From: CAWCDJ01 sp963796485
GTDB taxonomy: Bacteria; Acidobacteriota; Terriglobia; Bryobacterales; Bryobacteraceae
DNA: 64,000 nt
Assembly: GCA_963796485.1 (NCBI GenBank)
Contig: CAWCLV010000007.1
Span: forward strand, 62,001 to 126,000
Direction of reading: 5' to 3'
The position numbers and the translations under genes were made by a program. Below the pieces are notes generated by a model. The model searched no databases, was not told the origin of the DNA, and saw only the letters and a list, made by a program, of their open reading frames with translations. Positions within the stretch are counted from its first letter, which is position 1. Each line of letters starts with the position of its first letter. Below are positions 34,396 to 43,928 of this stretch, piece by piece.

Positions 34396-36027
34396 ATGCG
34401 CCTGACCCTGGTATTCCTCGTCGCCACTCTACTCCCCGCCGCGCCGGGCATTCGGGTGAAACTCGGTGAATCCACCGGAACCGCGGCCCGCGACGGCCGT
34501 CTCATCGTCGTCGTCTCGCGCCGGCTGCAGGGTGAGCCGCGCTTTCAGGTCGCCTGGGGCCTCAACACCCAGCAGATCTTCGGCAAAGATGTCGATGCCT
34601 GGAAACCAGGTAGCAGCGTCGAAATGGATGGCTCGACTCCCGGCGCGCCCCTCCACACACTCGCCGACCTGCCGCCCGGCACCTACAACGTCCAGGCCGT
34701 GCTCAACGTCTACGAGACCTTCCACCGTGCCGACGGCCACACCCTCAAGCTTCATGCCGATCACGGCGAAGGCCAGCAATGGAACCGCTCGCCCGGCAAT
34801 CTCTACAGCAAACCTCAGCGCGTCGACGTCACCGCTTCCAGTGCCATCCAGCTCGAACTCACCGAAACCATCCCGCCCATCGATCCGCCCAAGGACAGCA
34901 AGTTCATCCGCCACCTGCGCCTCGAAAGCAAACTCCTCAGCGCCTTCTGGGGCAAGCCCACCTATCTCGAAGCCACGGTGCTCGTGCCCCGCGATTTCGA
35001 TGAAGGAAAAGGAGGACCCTACCCCGTCGCCTTCCTTCAGAGCCACTTCGGCGGTGACTTCTTCGGCTTCAGCGAATCCCCCGGCGCGCGCAACCCGCAG
35101 GCGTACCAGTTCTATCAGGATTGGACCAGCGGACGGCTCCCGCGCATGCTCCTCGTGGTGACTAGCCACGCCACGCCCTACTATGACGATTCCTACGGCG
35201 TCAACACCGCCAACGCCGGACCCTACGGCGACGCCCTCACGACGGAACTTTATCCCGCCGTCGAAAAGCAGTTCCGCGCGATCGGCCAATCCTGGGCACG
35301 CGTGGTCTTCGGCGGATCCACCGGCGGCTGGATGACCCTCGCCCAGCAGATCTTCTATCCCGATTACTTCGGCGGCGCATGGGGCTTTTGCCCCGACCCG
35401 GTCGACTTCCACGCCTTCCAGAGCATCAACGTCTACCGCGACACCAACGCGTACTTCGATGAAGGATCCTTCGAGCGCTTCCCCAAATTGCTCGGGCGCC
35501 TGCCCGACGATCACATTCTCGCCACCATGGAATCCTTCAGCCGCCAGGAAGCCGTGCTCGGCACGCGCGGCCGCTCCGGCGGACAAATGGACGCCTTCCA
35601 CGCCACCTTCGGACCCACAGATTCCGATGGCTACCCGGCCAAGCTCTGGAACGCCGAAACCGGCGCTATCGATCCCGCGATCGCTAAATACTGGCGCGAG
35701 CACTACGACCTAACCTCCTTCCTGCAACACGAGTGGGACCACATCGGTACTCACCTGGTCGGCAAACTGCACGTCACCATGGGCACCAAGGACACGTTCT
35801 ATCTCGATGCCGCCACACACCGTATGCAGGATTTCCTGGAAGGCACCAAACTCCGCGGCAAGGGTCCTTACTACGGCGGCAGCTTTGAATTCGGCAACAA
35901 CAAGCCGCATTGCTACGTCGGCGACATTCCCGAAGGCGTGCCCATGCTCACCCACTTCGTCCGTCTGTTCGGCGATTACATCAAGGGCGCCGCGCCCAAT
36001 GGCACCGACCTCTCGGGTTGGCAGTAA
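34396..36027 (+). CDS. Exported putative esterase (alpha/beta hydrolase)
   Basis: 543 residues with signal peptide MRLTLVFLVATLLPAAPG. The N-terminal 170 residues are beta-rich and unlike hydrolases, with FQVAWGLNTQQIFG. The second half has the nucleophile elbow GGSTGGW (Ser308), LEATVLVPRDFDEGKGG before it, and an HYDLTSFLQHEWDHIG region that may hold the acid and histidine. Related to the Fes/esterase D-like putative esterases. Its codons end in C far more than those of neighbours, so recent arrival is possible. Substrate unknown. Confidence 0.75.
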   Translation: MRLTLVFLVATLLPAAPGIRVKLGESTGTAARDGRLIVVVSRRLQGEPRFQVAWGLNTQQIFGKDVDAWKPGSSVEMDGSTPGAPLHTLADLPPGTYNVQAVLNVYETFHRADGHTLKLHADHGEGQQWNRSPGNLYSKPQRVDVTASSAIQLELTETIPPIDPPKDSKFIRHLRLESKLLSAFWGKPTYLEATVLVPRDFDEGKGGPYPVAFLQSHFGGDFFGFSESPGARNPQAYQFYQDWTSGRLPRMLLVVTSHATPYYDDSYGVNTANAGPYGDALTTELYPAVEKQFRAIGQSWARVVFGGSTGGWMTLAQQIFYPDYFGGAWGFCPDPVDFHAFQSINVYRDTNAYFDEGSFERFPKLLGRLPDDHILATMESFSRQEAVLGTRGRSGGQMDAFHATFGPTDSDGYPAKLWNAETGAIDPAIAKYWREHYDLTSFLQHEWDHIGTHLVGKLHVTMGTKDTFYLDAATHRMQDFLEGTKLRGKGPYYGGSFEFGNNKPHCYVGDIPEGVPMLTHFVRLFGDYIKGAAPNGTDLSGWQ

Positions 36028-36284
36028 CGTAGCATCTCGGGGAACTTTTGCAAGACGATTACGCCCAGCGGATTCCGACCAGGGCGCCGCTTTGAAGCTC
36101 GAACCCTGACGACATCGAGGTTGGCCCTCTCGCCAGTCGACGCTCCACGCCTTTTCTCCTGTCCAAACCGTCTCCCTTTCGGGTTCGCGCGACCGCATGT
36201 CCAGGAGAAAGGATGCGACCCGTCTTGTTGCGTCGTAGTCAAAACTCTGCGTATGATCAGGGATTGTTTACCCTGGGGACTTAT

Positions 36285-38321
36285 ATGAACTCATTACGTC
36301 GAGTTGGAATTGCGGGCTTGAGTCTGGGCCTCTGCGCCATTCCCTCGCTTGCTCAGGAAAAGCCAGTCACGAACGACATTCCACCGTCGTTTACCGTGCC
36401 TCAGCGGCATGTACTCGAACTGCCGAAGGCGGAGGTCGATTACATCAAGAAGGTAGAGATGGTTCCGATGCGGGATGGCGTGAAGCTGTATACGGTCATC
36501 GTGATTCCGAGGGGTGCGACGCATGCGCCGATCATGTTGACGCGCACGCCATATAACGCTGCATCGAGGGCAAAAGCCGCACGCACGACAGCAGGTACCA
36601 CGACCGCTCCCGTTGCCGCCGCGGCGCCGATGGGTGGACGGGGTGGGGGAGGGCGCGGCGGGGCAGGACGCGGAGCCGAACGCCCGGACTCCCCGCGCAT
36701 GTTGGATGAGTTGGGCTTGAGCGACGAGATCTTCGTTAAGGCCGGCTACATTCGCGTGTACCAGGATGTGCGCGGCAAGTACGGCTCCGAAGGCGTGTAC
36801 TTAATGACGCCGTCGCCGTTGGCGAGCGGCTTCAATCCCTCGGGCGCGGACGACACCACCGACGCATACGACACGATCGACTGGCTGGTGAAGAATATTC
36901 CAGAGACTAACGGCAAGGTTGGAATGATTGGTTCGTCCTATGAAGGCTACACCGTTGTGATGGCGTTGCTTCATCCGCATCCGGCTCTAAGGGCGGCCGC
37001 ACCCGAGAGCCCGATGGTCGATGGATGGATGGGTGACGACTGGTTCCACTATGGCGCGTTCCGCCAGCGCAATCTCGACTACTTCCTCTCCCAGACCGCG
37101 GCCCGCGGGGCTGGACCGCGCATTCCCCGCGAGCACAGGGACGACTACACGAACTTTCTGGAGAAGGGGTCGGCTGGAGATTTTGCGCGCGCTCTTGGCG
37201 AAGAGCAACTGCCCTTCTGGCACACAGTCGAGACCAATGCGGCATATACTCCGTTCTGGTCGACACAGGCGCTCGATAAGCTGGTCGCCGCCGTGCCGCT
37301 CACTGTTCCGACCATGTGGCTGCAGGGTTTATGGGACCAGGAAGACATGTGGGGGGCGATCCATTGCTGGCGTGCGATCGAACCGAAGGACAAGAATAAA
37401 GACATGAACCACCTGGTGATGGGGCCATGGTTCCATAGCCAGGTGAACCGTGAGGGACGCTCGCTTGGGCCGCTCGAGTGGGACGGCGATACGACGGCCG
37501 ATTTTCGCAATGAAATCCAGATCCCATTTTTCAATCAGTATTTGAAGGACGGCGTACCGAAGGCGGACACGCCTCCAGTGCTGATCTACAACACGGGTGA
37601 GAACCATTGGGACCGCTTTAAGCAGTGGCCGTTGAGCTGCGAGAGCGGTTGCTCCAACCAATCCAGGCCGCTCTACCTGCGGGCAACGGGCGGCATTTCG
37701 TTTGAGCCGCCGGTTGCTGGGGAGGCGAAGTTCATGGAGTATGTCTCCGATCCGGCTAAGCCAGTGCCTTACGTGACTCGCCCCGATATCGCGGCCAAGT
37801 GGCGCACGTGGCTGGTTGACGATCAGCGCTTCGTGGATGGGCGCCCGGACGTGCTGACCTATGTCTCGGAGCCGCTGGCGAAGCCCCTGCGCGTGAGCGG
37901 AACGCCGGTAGTGAATCTGTGGGCCTCTACAAGCGGCACTGATAGCGACTGGGTGGTGAAAGTGATCGATGTGTATCCGGACGGAAATGTCCAGGATGCG
38001 ATGAGCGGGTATGAGCTGTCGATCTCGCTGGACATCTTCCGGGGCCGTTATAGGACGAGCTTCGAACATCCGGAGGCGCTGAAGCCGAATCAGCCGGAGC
38101 TGTTCAAGTTCGATCTACCCCAGGTGAACCATATTTTCGAGCCGGGACACCGGATCATGGTGCAGGTGCTATCCACATTGTTCCCACTCTACGATCGCAA
38201 TCCGCAGACTTTCGTGCCGAATATCTTCGATGCCAAGGCGGCCGACTACCAGAAAGCGACGCAACGCGTGTGGAGCACCGCAGGTACGGCGAGTTTCATC
38301 AGTATGCCGGTGGTGCCTTAA
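36285..38321 (+). CDS. CocE/NonD-family exported hydrolase (amino acid ester hydrolase-like)
   Basis: 678 residues from ATG 36285, which gives a good signal peptide (MNSLRRVGIAGLSLGLCAIP). The nucleophile is Ser218 in GSSYEG. Blocks such as YDTIDWLVKNIPETNGKVGM and NLDYFLSQTAARG match X-Pro dipeptidyl peptidase/alpha-amino acid ester hydrolases. A Gly/Ala-rich insert of about 35 residues (APMGGRGGGGRGGAGRG) sits near residue 115, before the catalytic serine, and is not usual for the family. The C-terminal jelly-roll domain is present (LRVSGTPVVNLWASTSGTD). Confidence 0.88.
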   Translation: MNSLRRVGIAGLSLGLCAIPSLAQEKPVTNDIPPSFTVPQRHVLELPKAEVDYIKKVEMVPMRDGVKLYTVIVIPRGATHAPIMLTRTPYNAASRAKAARTTAGTTTAPVAAAAPMGGRGGGGRGGAGRGAERPDSPRMLDELGLSDEIFVKAGYIRVYQDVRGKYGSEGVYLMTPSPLASGFNPSGADDTTDAYDTIDWLVKNIPETNGKVGMIGSSYEGYTVVMALLHPHPALRAAAPESPMVDGWMGDDWFHYGAFRQRNLDYFLSQTAARGAGPRIPREHRDDYTNFLEKGSAGDFARALGEEQLPFWHTVETNAAYTPFWSTQALDKLVAAVPLTVPTMWLQGLWDQEDMWGAIHCWRAIEPKDKNKDMNHLVMGPWFHSQVNREGRSLGPLEWDGDTTADFRNEIQIPFFNQYLKDGVPKADTPPVLIYNTGENHWDRFKQWPLSCESGCSNQSRPLYLRATGGISFEPPVAGEAKFMEYVSDPAKPVPYVTRPDIAAKWRTWLVDDQRFVDGRPDVLTYVSEPLAKPLRVSGTPVVNLWASTSGTDSDWVVKVIDVYPDGNVQDAMSGYELSISLDIFRGRYRTSFEHPEALKPNQPELFKFDLPQVNHIFEPGHRIMVQVLSTLFPLYDRNPQTFVPNIFDAKAADYQKATQRVWSTAGTASFISMPVVP

Positions 38322-38851
38322 GGCGAGATTCCAGGCGGTTCCGCCGGTGGGCCGAGGCGGAGGGGCTGCAGCCCAGCGAAACGGCATACCCAGGCAGCAC
38401 CCGCACGGGAACCCGCGATCTCCGGTTCAGCGAGAGCGGAGACGCTTCCATCGAGAAGTTCTACCGCACCCATTTCGTGTCCCCGGAACTGTCCGAGCGT
38501 AAGCGGAAGAGTTTGGAGCAACGGGCGGGTCGATCCCCGCAGCCCGTCGTGTTCCAGATTGTCCGGGACTCTGAATGTTCCGAATGCGGCGCCGAACTCC
38601 CGAAGGGAAGCATGCTCACGATGGAAGCCGAACAGCCGTTGTGCCTGTTCTGCGCGCAACTGGGCGAACTGGAGTATCTTCCGGCCGGAGACGCCGCGCT
38701 CACGCGACGAGCGGCGAAACACAGCGGACGCACGGCCGTGGTGGTGCGCTTCAGCCGGTCGCGCGCTGCCCACACCACCGGAGCTTACAATAGGCGGTTG
38801 CGGCGGTCTTGCCGGCGGGCGGGATCGTTCGGGGAGGCGCATTCATGTTGA
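38318..38851 (+). pseudogene. DUF2293-like fragment
   Basis: The frame after the CocE stop reads RRFRRWAEAEGLQPSETAYP, LRFSESGD, IEKFYRTHFVSPELSERKR, then a CxxC pair with SECGAELPKGSMLTMEAEQ and LGELEYLPAGDAALTRRA. This is the body of a DUF2293-type protein. No start codon follows the CocE stop in this frame, and the end after SRSRAAHT changes to unlike sequence, so both ends seem lost. It runs into the start of the SNF2 gene. Could be a short real gene with a start inside CocE (ATG 38270). Confidence 0.6.
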
Positions 38852-41184
38852 TCGAACAGCAGATCGCGGAACGCCGGGACAGGGCGGGCGCGGCCGTGGC
38901 GGAAGTGCTCGACCGGCCTAAGAGCGGTCCCTTTGGCGATTACAAGATCAAATCCGCGAGCGGCAGGACCTACCGGGTAGCGCTCCGCGGACCGGCGCTG
39001 TTCGAAAACTATTGTTCCTGCCCGGATTTCGCCGTGAACACGCTCGGCACCTGCAAACATATCGAAGCCATGCTGCTGCGGGTGCGGCGCGGCGGGCGAA
39101 AGACGCCGCGGCGCTCAGAATACAGACGTACGCGCGCTTCCATTGCCCTTCAGTACGGGGAGGCGATTCAGGTGCGCCTCCACCTGCCGTCTTCGCCCTC
39201 CCCTGGCCTTCAACGGCTCGCGGCGGAATATTTTGACCAGGAGGGCCTGCTGGGGCGCGAGCGCTTCCGCCAATTCGACGAAATCATGGAGGCCCTCCGC
39301 CAAGCCGACGATCACGCGGTGGTCTACAGCGACGTTCTGGACTACATCGATCGGGAGAACGAGATCTCCGAGGGCCTGGAGATGGAACGGAAGTGGCTCG
39401 CCAGCCTTCGCCGGGGCAAAGACCCCCTGGCCGGCGTCCTGAAGGCGAAGCTCCTGCCGTATCAGGCGCGAGGCGCCGTCTTCGCAGCCTGCCGCGGCCG
39501 GGTGGCGCTCGCCGACGATATGGGATTGGGAAAAACCGTGCAGGCGCTCGCGGCGGCCGAATTACTGCGGCGGCACAAGGGAATCGAGAGAGTTCTGGTA
39601 GTTGCGCCGGCCTCCGTCAAATACCAGTGGAAGACCGAAATCGAGAAGTTCACGGATCTCCCGGCACAGATCATCGACGGCCTGCTGCCCCGGCGCCGAC
39701 AGCTGTATGGCTCGCCCGCGTTTTTCAACCTCACCAGCTATGAACTTGTCCTCAAGGACGTGCAGTATATGCACGACCTGAAGCCGGACCTGATTATTCT
39801 CGACGAGGCGCAACGCATCCGCAACTGGGCCACCGCCACCGCGCGGACGATCAAACAACTGAAGAGCCGTTATGCATTCGTCCTCACCGGCACGCCGCTC
39901 GAGAATAAACTCGAAGAACTGTTCTCGGTGATCGAGTTTGCTGATGGGCGCAGGCTGGGACCCGCCTTCCGATTCCTGCAGGAACACCGGATGGAGGACG
40001 AGAAAGGGCGGTTGCTGGGCTACCGCGGCCTGGACCGGATTCACAGCCAACTTGCGCCGGTTCTGCTTCGACGGACGCGGCAAGAGGTCCTGAAGGAGCT
40101 TCCCGAGCGGACGGACCAAGTCTACCACGTGCCCCTGACCGAGCAGCAGGCGGCACCGTATTACGAGCAGAGCGATATCCTGGCCGCGCTCATGCGGAAG
40201 TGGGAAAGGCAGGGCTGGCTGTCCGAGATCGATCAGCGCCGCATTCTCTGCTGCATCCAGAACATGCGGATGCTCTGCAACTCCACTTTTCTTTTCGATA
40301 AGCAGACCAACCATTCGCCGAAGCTCGAGGAGTTTCGCGAGATCCTCACGGAGCTTGCGCTCGAAGAGAACCGCAAGGTGGTGGTATTCAGCGAATACGA
40401 GCGCATGACGTACCTGGCCGGCGAGGAACTGCGCAAGCTGGGCATCGGGTTCGTGTCCCTTCATGGCGGGGTGCCATCGCGCCAGCGCGGCTCCCTCATA
40501 GAGAAGTTCCGGAGCGATCCGGAGTGTAAGGTGTTCCTCTCGACGGATGCGGGGGGCGTCGGGCTAAACCTTCAGGCCGCGTCGGCGGTCGTGAACTTCG
40601 AGCCGCCATGGAATCCCGCACGGCTGGAGCAACGAATCGGGCGGGTGCACCGGCTCGGCCAATCCCGGCCGGTTCAGGTCGTGCACCTGCTGACACAGGG
40701 GAGCATCGAGGAACGCGTGTGGGAGACCCTGCGGCTCAAGAAGGCGCTGTTCGCAGGAGTGTTCGACTCGCCGGCCGCGGAGGTGAATTTCGCGAAACTG
40801 GGCCGCAAGACGGTACTTCAACAGGTAAAGGAAATCTTCGCGAATCAGCCCGCCAGGCCCAAACCGGTTCTCGATCGGGCGCCGGCCGAAGCGCGGGTGG
40901 ACGGTATCGGGCTGGCGGCCGAGGGCTTGATTGAGGCTGGAGTCCGATTCATCGAGTCGCTCGCTTCCGGCGCCGCGGCCAAAGTCTCCGCCGCGCCGGA
41001 CGTCCACATTGGGCCGAGCCTGTCCGGCTTGTTCACGCGCGATGCGCGGACGAACCGAACGCTCCTCTCCATTCCGCTGCCGGAATCCGTCAGCCAGGAT
41101 CGCCTGACAACAGCGGTCGCGACCCTGCTGAACGCGCTGGCGCGACAGGCCTCGTCTGTGGCGGACGGCTCGCATGAATCGTGA
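38845..41184 (+). CDS. SWIM zinc-finger SNF2-family helicase
   Basis: 779 residues from ATG 38845 with GGGGAGG 7 bases upstream. The SWIM finger has Cys57, Cys59, Cys70 and His72 (YCSCPDF...GTCKHI). The SNF2 motor follows: ADDMGLGKT (223-231), DEAQ (320-323), LTGTPLENK, VFSEYERMT, FLSTDAGGVGLNLQAAS and RIGRVHRLGQSRPVQ. Such proteins remodel protein-DNA or polymerase complexes (RapA-like) with ATP. The tail after about residue 640 is variable. DNA-binding by SWIM is known for the family. Confidence 0.92.
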   Translation: MLIEQQIAERRDRAGAAVAEVLDRPKSGPFGDYKIKSASGRTYRVALRGPALFENYCSCPDFAVNTLGTCKHIEAMLLRVRRGGRKTPRRSEYRRTRASIALQYGEAIQVRLHLPSSPSPGLQRLAAEYFDQEGLLGRERFRQFDEIMEALRQADDHAVVYSDVLDYIDRENEISEGLEMERKWLASLRRGKDPLAGVLKAKLLPYQARGAVFAACRGRVALADDMGLGKTVQALAAAELLRRHKGIERVLVVAPASVKYQWKTEIEKFTDLPAQIIDGLLPRRRQLYGSPAFFNLTSYELVLKDVQYMHDLKPDLIILDEAQRIRNWATATARTIKQLKSRYAFVLTGTPLENKLEELFSVIEFADGRRLGPAFRFLQEHRMEDEKGRLLGYRGLDRIHSQLAPVLLRRTRQEVLKELPERTDQVYHVPLTEQQAAPYYEQSDILAALMRKWERQGWLSEIDQRRILCCIQNMRMLCNSTFLFDKQTNHSPKLEEFREILTELALEENRKVVVFSEYERMTYLAGEELRKLGIGFVSLHGGVPSRQRGSLIEKFRSDPECKVFLSTDAGGVGLNLQAASAVVNFEPPWNPARLEQRIGRVHRLGQSRPVQVVHLLTQGSIEERVWETLRLKKALFAGVFDSPAAEVNFAKLGRKTVLQQVKEIFANQPARPKPVLDRAPAEARVDGIGLAAEGLIEAGVRFIESLASGAAAKVSAAPDVHIGPSLSGLFTRDARTNRTLLSIPLPESVSQDRLTTAVATLLNALARQASSVADGSHES

Positions 41185-41231
41185 ACCGCTGACGAAAACA
41201 GGCCGTGCGAAACCTGTCGAACCACGGATGG

Positions 41232-41314
41232 GCGGGCTTGAAAGCCCGCGCCGACCGAAGTCGGCCCCACACCATGCGGGGCAGGTTTCAACCTGCGCGG
41301 GGCTTTAGCCCCGC
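41232..41314. repeat. Cluster of four small palindromes
   Basis: Four perfect stems follow one another: 41232-41249 (GCGGGCTT/AAGCCCGC), 41251-41264 (CCGAC/GTCGG), 41281-41296 (GCAGGTT/AACCTGC) and 41297-41314 (GCGGGGCT/AGCCCCGC). Loops are 2-4 bases. They fill the gap between the SNF2 stop and the GH51-like gene. This is the form of REP-type repeats that recur in genomes. They could also act as a terminator. Confidence 0.75.
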
Positions 41315-41369
41315 TCGGCACCGACCCGATGAGAAATGCAGTCTAAAATTCGTGAGGGAGCTCCAGGAT

Positions 41370-42914
41370 ATGATTCCTCGCAGGGATTTTCTCAAACAAG
41401 CCGGCATCGCTGCCGTTGGGCAGGCAGCGCTACGTGCCGCCGATGCCGCGACGATCGTGGTAGACCCCGAGCCGCTCTTCGAAATCTCTCCGTGGCTCTA
41501 CATGCAATTCATGGAGCCGCTCGGAGTTACGGATTCTTCCGTTGAGGCGGCATGGGACTATGACCGCGACGACTGGCGCAGCGACTTCATCCGCGCCGTG
41601 AGGGACCTGGCGCCCGGGGCAATCCGTTTCGGCGGTCTCTTCAGCCGCCACTACAAATGGCGCGAAGGTGTCGGGCCCGTCGCCAGGAGGCCCGCTATCC
41701 GCAATTACTTTTGGGGCGGCAAGGAGACCAATCGCGTCGGCACGCACGAGTTCGTTGAGTTTTGCCGGCGCGTGGGAGCGGAGCCCTTCTACTGCGTCAA
41801 CTTCCTCAGCGATGGAGAGAAGCGCTTCCGCACCACTCCCGAGGGAGACCGCACGGCGGATGCCCGTGAGGCGGCCGACTGGGTATCGTACGCAAACGAC
41901 CCCGACAGCAAGGAACGCAGGCGAAACGGAATCGCGCAGCCGTACAACCTCAAGATCTGGCAGTTGGGCAATGAGACTTCATACGGAGGCAATCGAACCT
42001 TCACGCGCGACGAGTCCATCGCCGCCACCATCGAGTTCGCGCGCGCGATGAGACAGCGCGACCCTTCCATCAAACTCATCGCGTGGGGCGACCGCGACGC
42101 CAACGGTCTCTGGGCGCCCGAATTGCTGAAGCGCGCCGGCGAGCACGTCGATATGGTCGCGATGCACATGATGGGGCAGAGCCCGACGCGACCCGATACC
42201 GTGCTCCACGGCCTGCGCTACGAGAAGGATCCCGAGCGCGCCTGGCAGGAACTGATCGGGATGACGGGCGCGCTCGAAACCCGCCTGGTTGAAATGGAAG
42301 CCGCGATCGCGACGCAGTATCCGCAAGTTGGAATCGCCATTACGGAGGGGCATCTCAGCCTGAGCCCGCACAACGCAAACCCCATCCTGTATGAATGGCT
42401 TTCGGCGGCTTATCACGCGCGGTCCCTGAATTTGTATCAGCGGCACGGAGCGCGCGTGAAGATCGCGACGGCTGCGGATTTCCAGGGCAACCGGTGGAGC
42501 AATAACGCGGTGATGCTGCAGACTCCGCGTGGAGTGACTTACCTGATGCCGGTGGCCTCGATCGCGCGCCTTTTCAAAAGATACAACGGGACGCGCGGTA
42601 TCGACGTCAAAACCTCTCCCTCCAGCCTGGATATCGCGGCCAGCAGGTCCGAAAGTAAAGTGTTTCTGCACGTGGCGAACCTGGAATACAAGCGATCCGT
42701 CGAGGCCACGTTCGCGATTGCGGGGCTGCAAATTACCGGCGGACGCGTCCATGAGATCGCGCCGGACGATCTCAGGCAGTATGTCAGCCAGGATCAGCCG
42801 GACGTCTTTGCTCCGCGCGAGGCGCCGCTTCCGGCCAATGGAAAATGGCGCTTCCCGGCAGGTTCCGTCTCGGTGGTCGAGTTGGATCTCCGGGCTGCCG
42901 GCGCGGTTCTTTGA
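41370..42914 (+). CDS. Tat-exported alpha-L-arabinofuranosidase-like enzyme (GH51/clan A)
   Basis: 514 residues from ATG 41370. The signal MIPRRDFLKQAGIAAVG is of the twin-arginine type. The acid/base residue is Glu202 in LGNETSYGG and a possible nucleophile is Glu326 in ITEGH; the pair lie on a TIM barrel as in clan A enzymes (GH51, GH39). NYFWGGKETNRVGTHEFVEF and GAEPFYCVNF match arabinofuranosidase-type barrels. The C-terminal beta domain is present (LEYKRSVEATFAIAGLQITG). Substrate: plant arabinan or xylan side chains are likely. Confidence 0.82.
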   Translation: MIPRRDFLKQAGIAAVGQAALRAADAATIVVDPEPLFEISPWLYMQFMEPLGVTDSSVEAAWDYDRDDWRSDFIRAVRDLAPGAIRFGGLFSRHYKWREGVGPVARRPAIRNYFWGGKETNRVGTHEFVEFCRRVGAEPFYCVNFLSDGEKRFRTTPEGDRTADAREAADWVSYANDPDSKERRRNGIAQPYNLKIWQLGNETSYGGNRTFTRDESIAATIEFARAMRQRDPSIKLIAWGDRDANGLWAPELLKRAGEHVDMVAMHMMGQSPTRPDTVLHGLRYEKDPERAWQELIGMTGALETRLVEMEAAIATQYPQVGIAITEGHLSLSPHNANPILYEWLSAAYHARSLNLYQRHGARVKIATAADFQGNRWSNNAVMLQTPRGVTYLMPVASIARLFKRYNGTRGIDVKTSPSSLDIAASRSESKVFLHVANLEYKRSVEATFAIAGLQITGGRVHEIAPDDLRQYVSQDQPDVFAPREAPLPANGKWRFPAGSVSVVELDLRAAGAVL

Positions 42915-42941
42915 AGCGGTCGCGGCCCGCCGTATTCAAGT

Positions 42942-43928
42942 CTACGATCCCGGCCATGCCGCCGCCTCCCCCGGCTTCCGCGAAACCTGCGGCTCAAACT
43001 CGAAATTGATCCTTTCCAGTTCAGTCACCAGGGGCCGTCTCTGAACCTGCGTGTGGATCGCACCCACATACTCCCCCAAAATCCCGAGGAAAATAAGTTG
43101 CAGCGACGCCACAAAGAACCCGCCGATCACCAGCGGCGCAATACCCACGTCGAAGCTGCGCCAGAACAGCAACTTATACACCAGGTACCCGAAGCCCGTC
43201 AGAAAAGACGCGAAAGACCCCAGGAAACCGCCGAAGGCCGCCAGTCGCAGCGGGACCTTGGAATGATTCACGATTCCCAGCATCCCCATGTCATAAAGGG
43301 TATACAGGTTGTTCTTGGTGGTGCCCCGTTTGCGCGCCGGCTGGTCGTAATAGACCTTCTTGTGCGGCAGGCCGATCTCCGCGATCATCCCGCGGAAGTA
43401 CGGGTATGGGTCGCCCAACGCCTTGACGCGGTCGGCCACGGACCGGTCATACAAACCGAATCCCGTGAAATTCTCAAAAGTCTGGACCGGGGACAATTGA
43501 TTGACCAGGCGGTAGTATCGTTTGCGCAGCCGGAACATCAGGGGGTTCTCCCCGCTGCTGCGCTTCAACGCGAGCACCATCGGGTAGCCTTCTTCCCAGC
43601 CCCGGACCAGCTCGGCGATCAGTTCGGGAGGGTCTTGAAGGTCGGCGACGATTCCGATCACGGCATCCCCCGAGGCCTGCAGGAACCCGTGCATGGGCGA
43701 GCGGATGTGCCCGAAGTTCCGCGCGTTGACGATGACCCTTACATTGGTATCCGCCTGCGCGATACCCTTCAGTACCTCGACCGTGCGGTCGCTCGAATGA
43801 TTGTCGATGAAAATGTGTTCGTAACGGTACCGGTTCAGGTCGCACATTACCGCGCGAACCCGCCGGTACAGTTCCTCGACATTGAGTTCCTCGTTATAGC
43901 AAGGAGTGACGATGCTGATGGTTTTCAC
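42942..43928 (-). CDS. Glycosyltransferase family 2, GtrB/DPM-like
   Basis: 328 residues from GTG 43928, which overlaps the GtrA stop (GTGA). The GT-A fold has IVTPCYNEELNVEELY, FIDNHSSDRTVEVL and VADLQDPPELI, the last typical of polyprenyl-phosphate sugar transferases. Two C-terminal membrane helices follow (FGGFLGSFASFLTGFGYLVY; LVIGGFFVASLQLIFLGILG). With GtrA it would load a sugar onto undecaprenyl phosphate and flip it for polysaccharide modification. Last gene of the minus-strand sugar operon. Confidence 0.9.
   Translation of the reverse strand: MKTISIVTPCYNEELNVEELYRRVRAVMCDLNRYRYEHIFIDNHSSDRTVEVLKGIAQADTNVRVIVNARNFGHIRSPMHGFLQASGDAVIGIVADLQDPPELIAELVRGWEEGYPMVLALKRSSGENPLMFRLRKRYYRLVNQLSPVQTFENFTGFGLYDRSVADRVKALGDPYPYFRGMIAEIGLPHKKVYYDQPARKRGTTKNNLYTLYDMGMLGIVNHSKVPLRLAAFGGFLGSFASFLTGFGYLVYKLLFWRSFDVGIAPLVIGGFFVASLQLIFLGILGEYVGAIHTQVQRRPLVTELERINFEFEPQVSRKPGEAAAWPGS

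Noticed and set aside
34429..35703. 424-residue open frame opposite the esterase gene
   Set aside because: Antisense shadow; the plus frame has a signal peptide and catalytic serine motif.
36149..36211. Weak inverted repeat (CCTTTTCTCCTG / CAGGAGAAAGG) before the CocE gene
   Set aside because: Imperfect with a large loop; could be chance.
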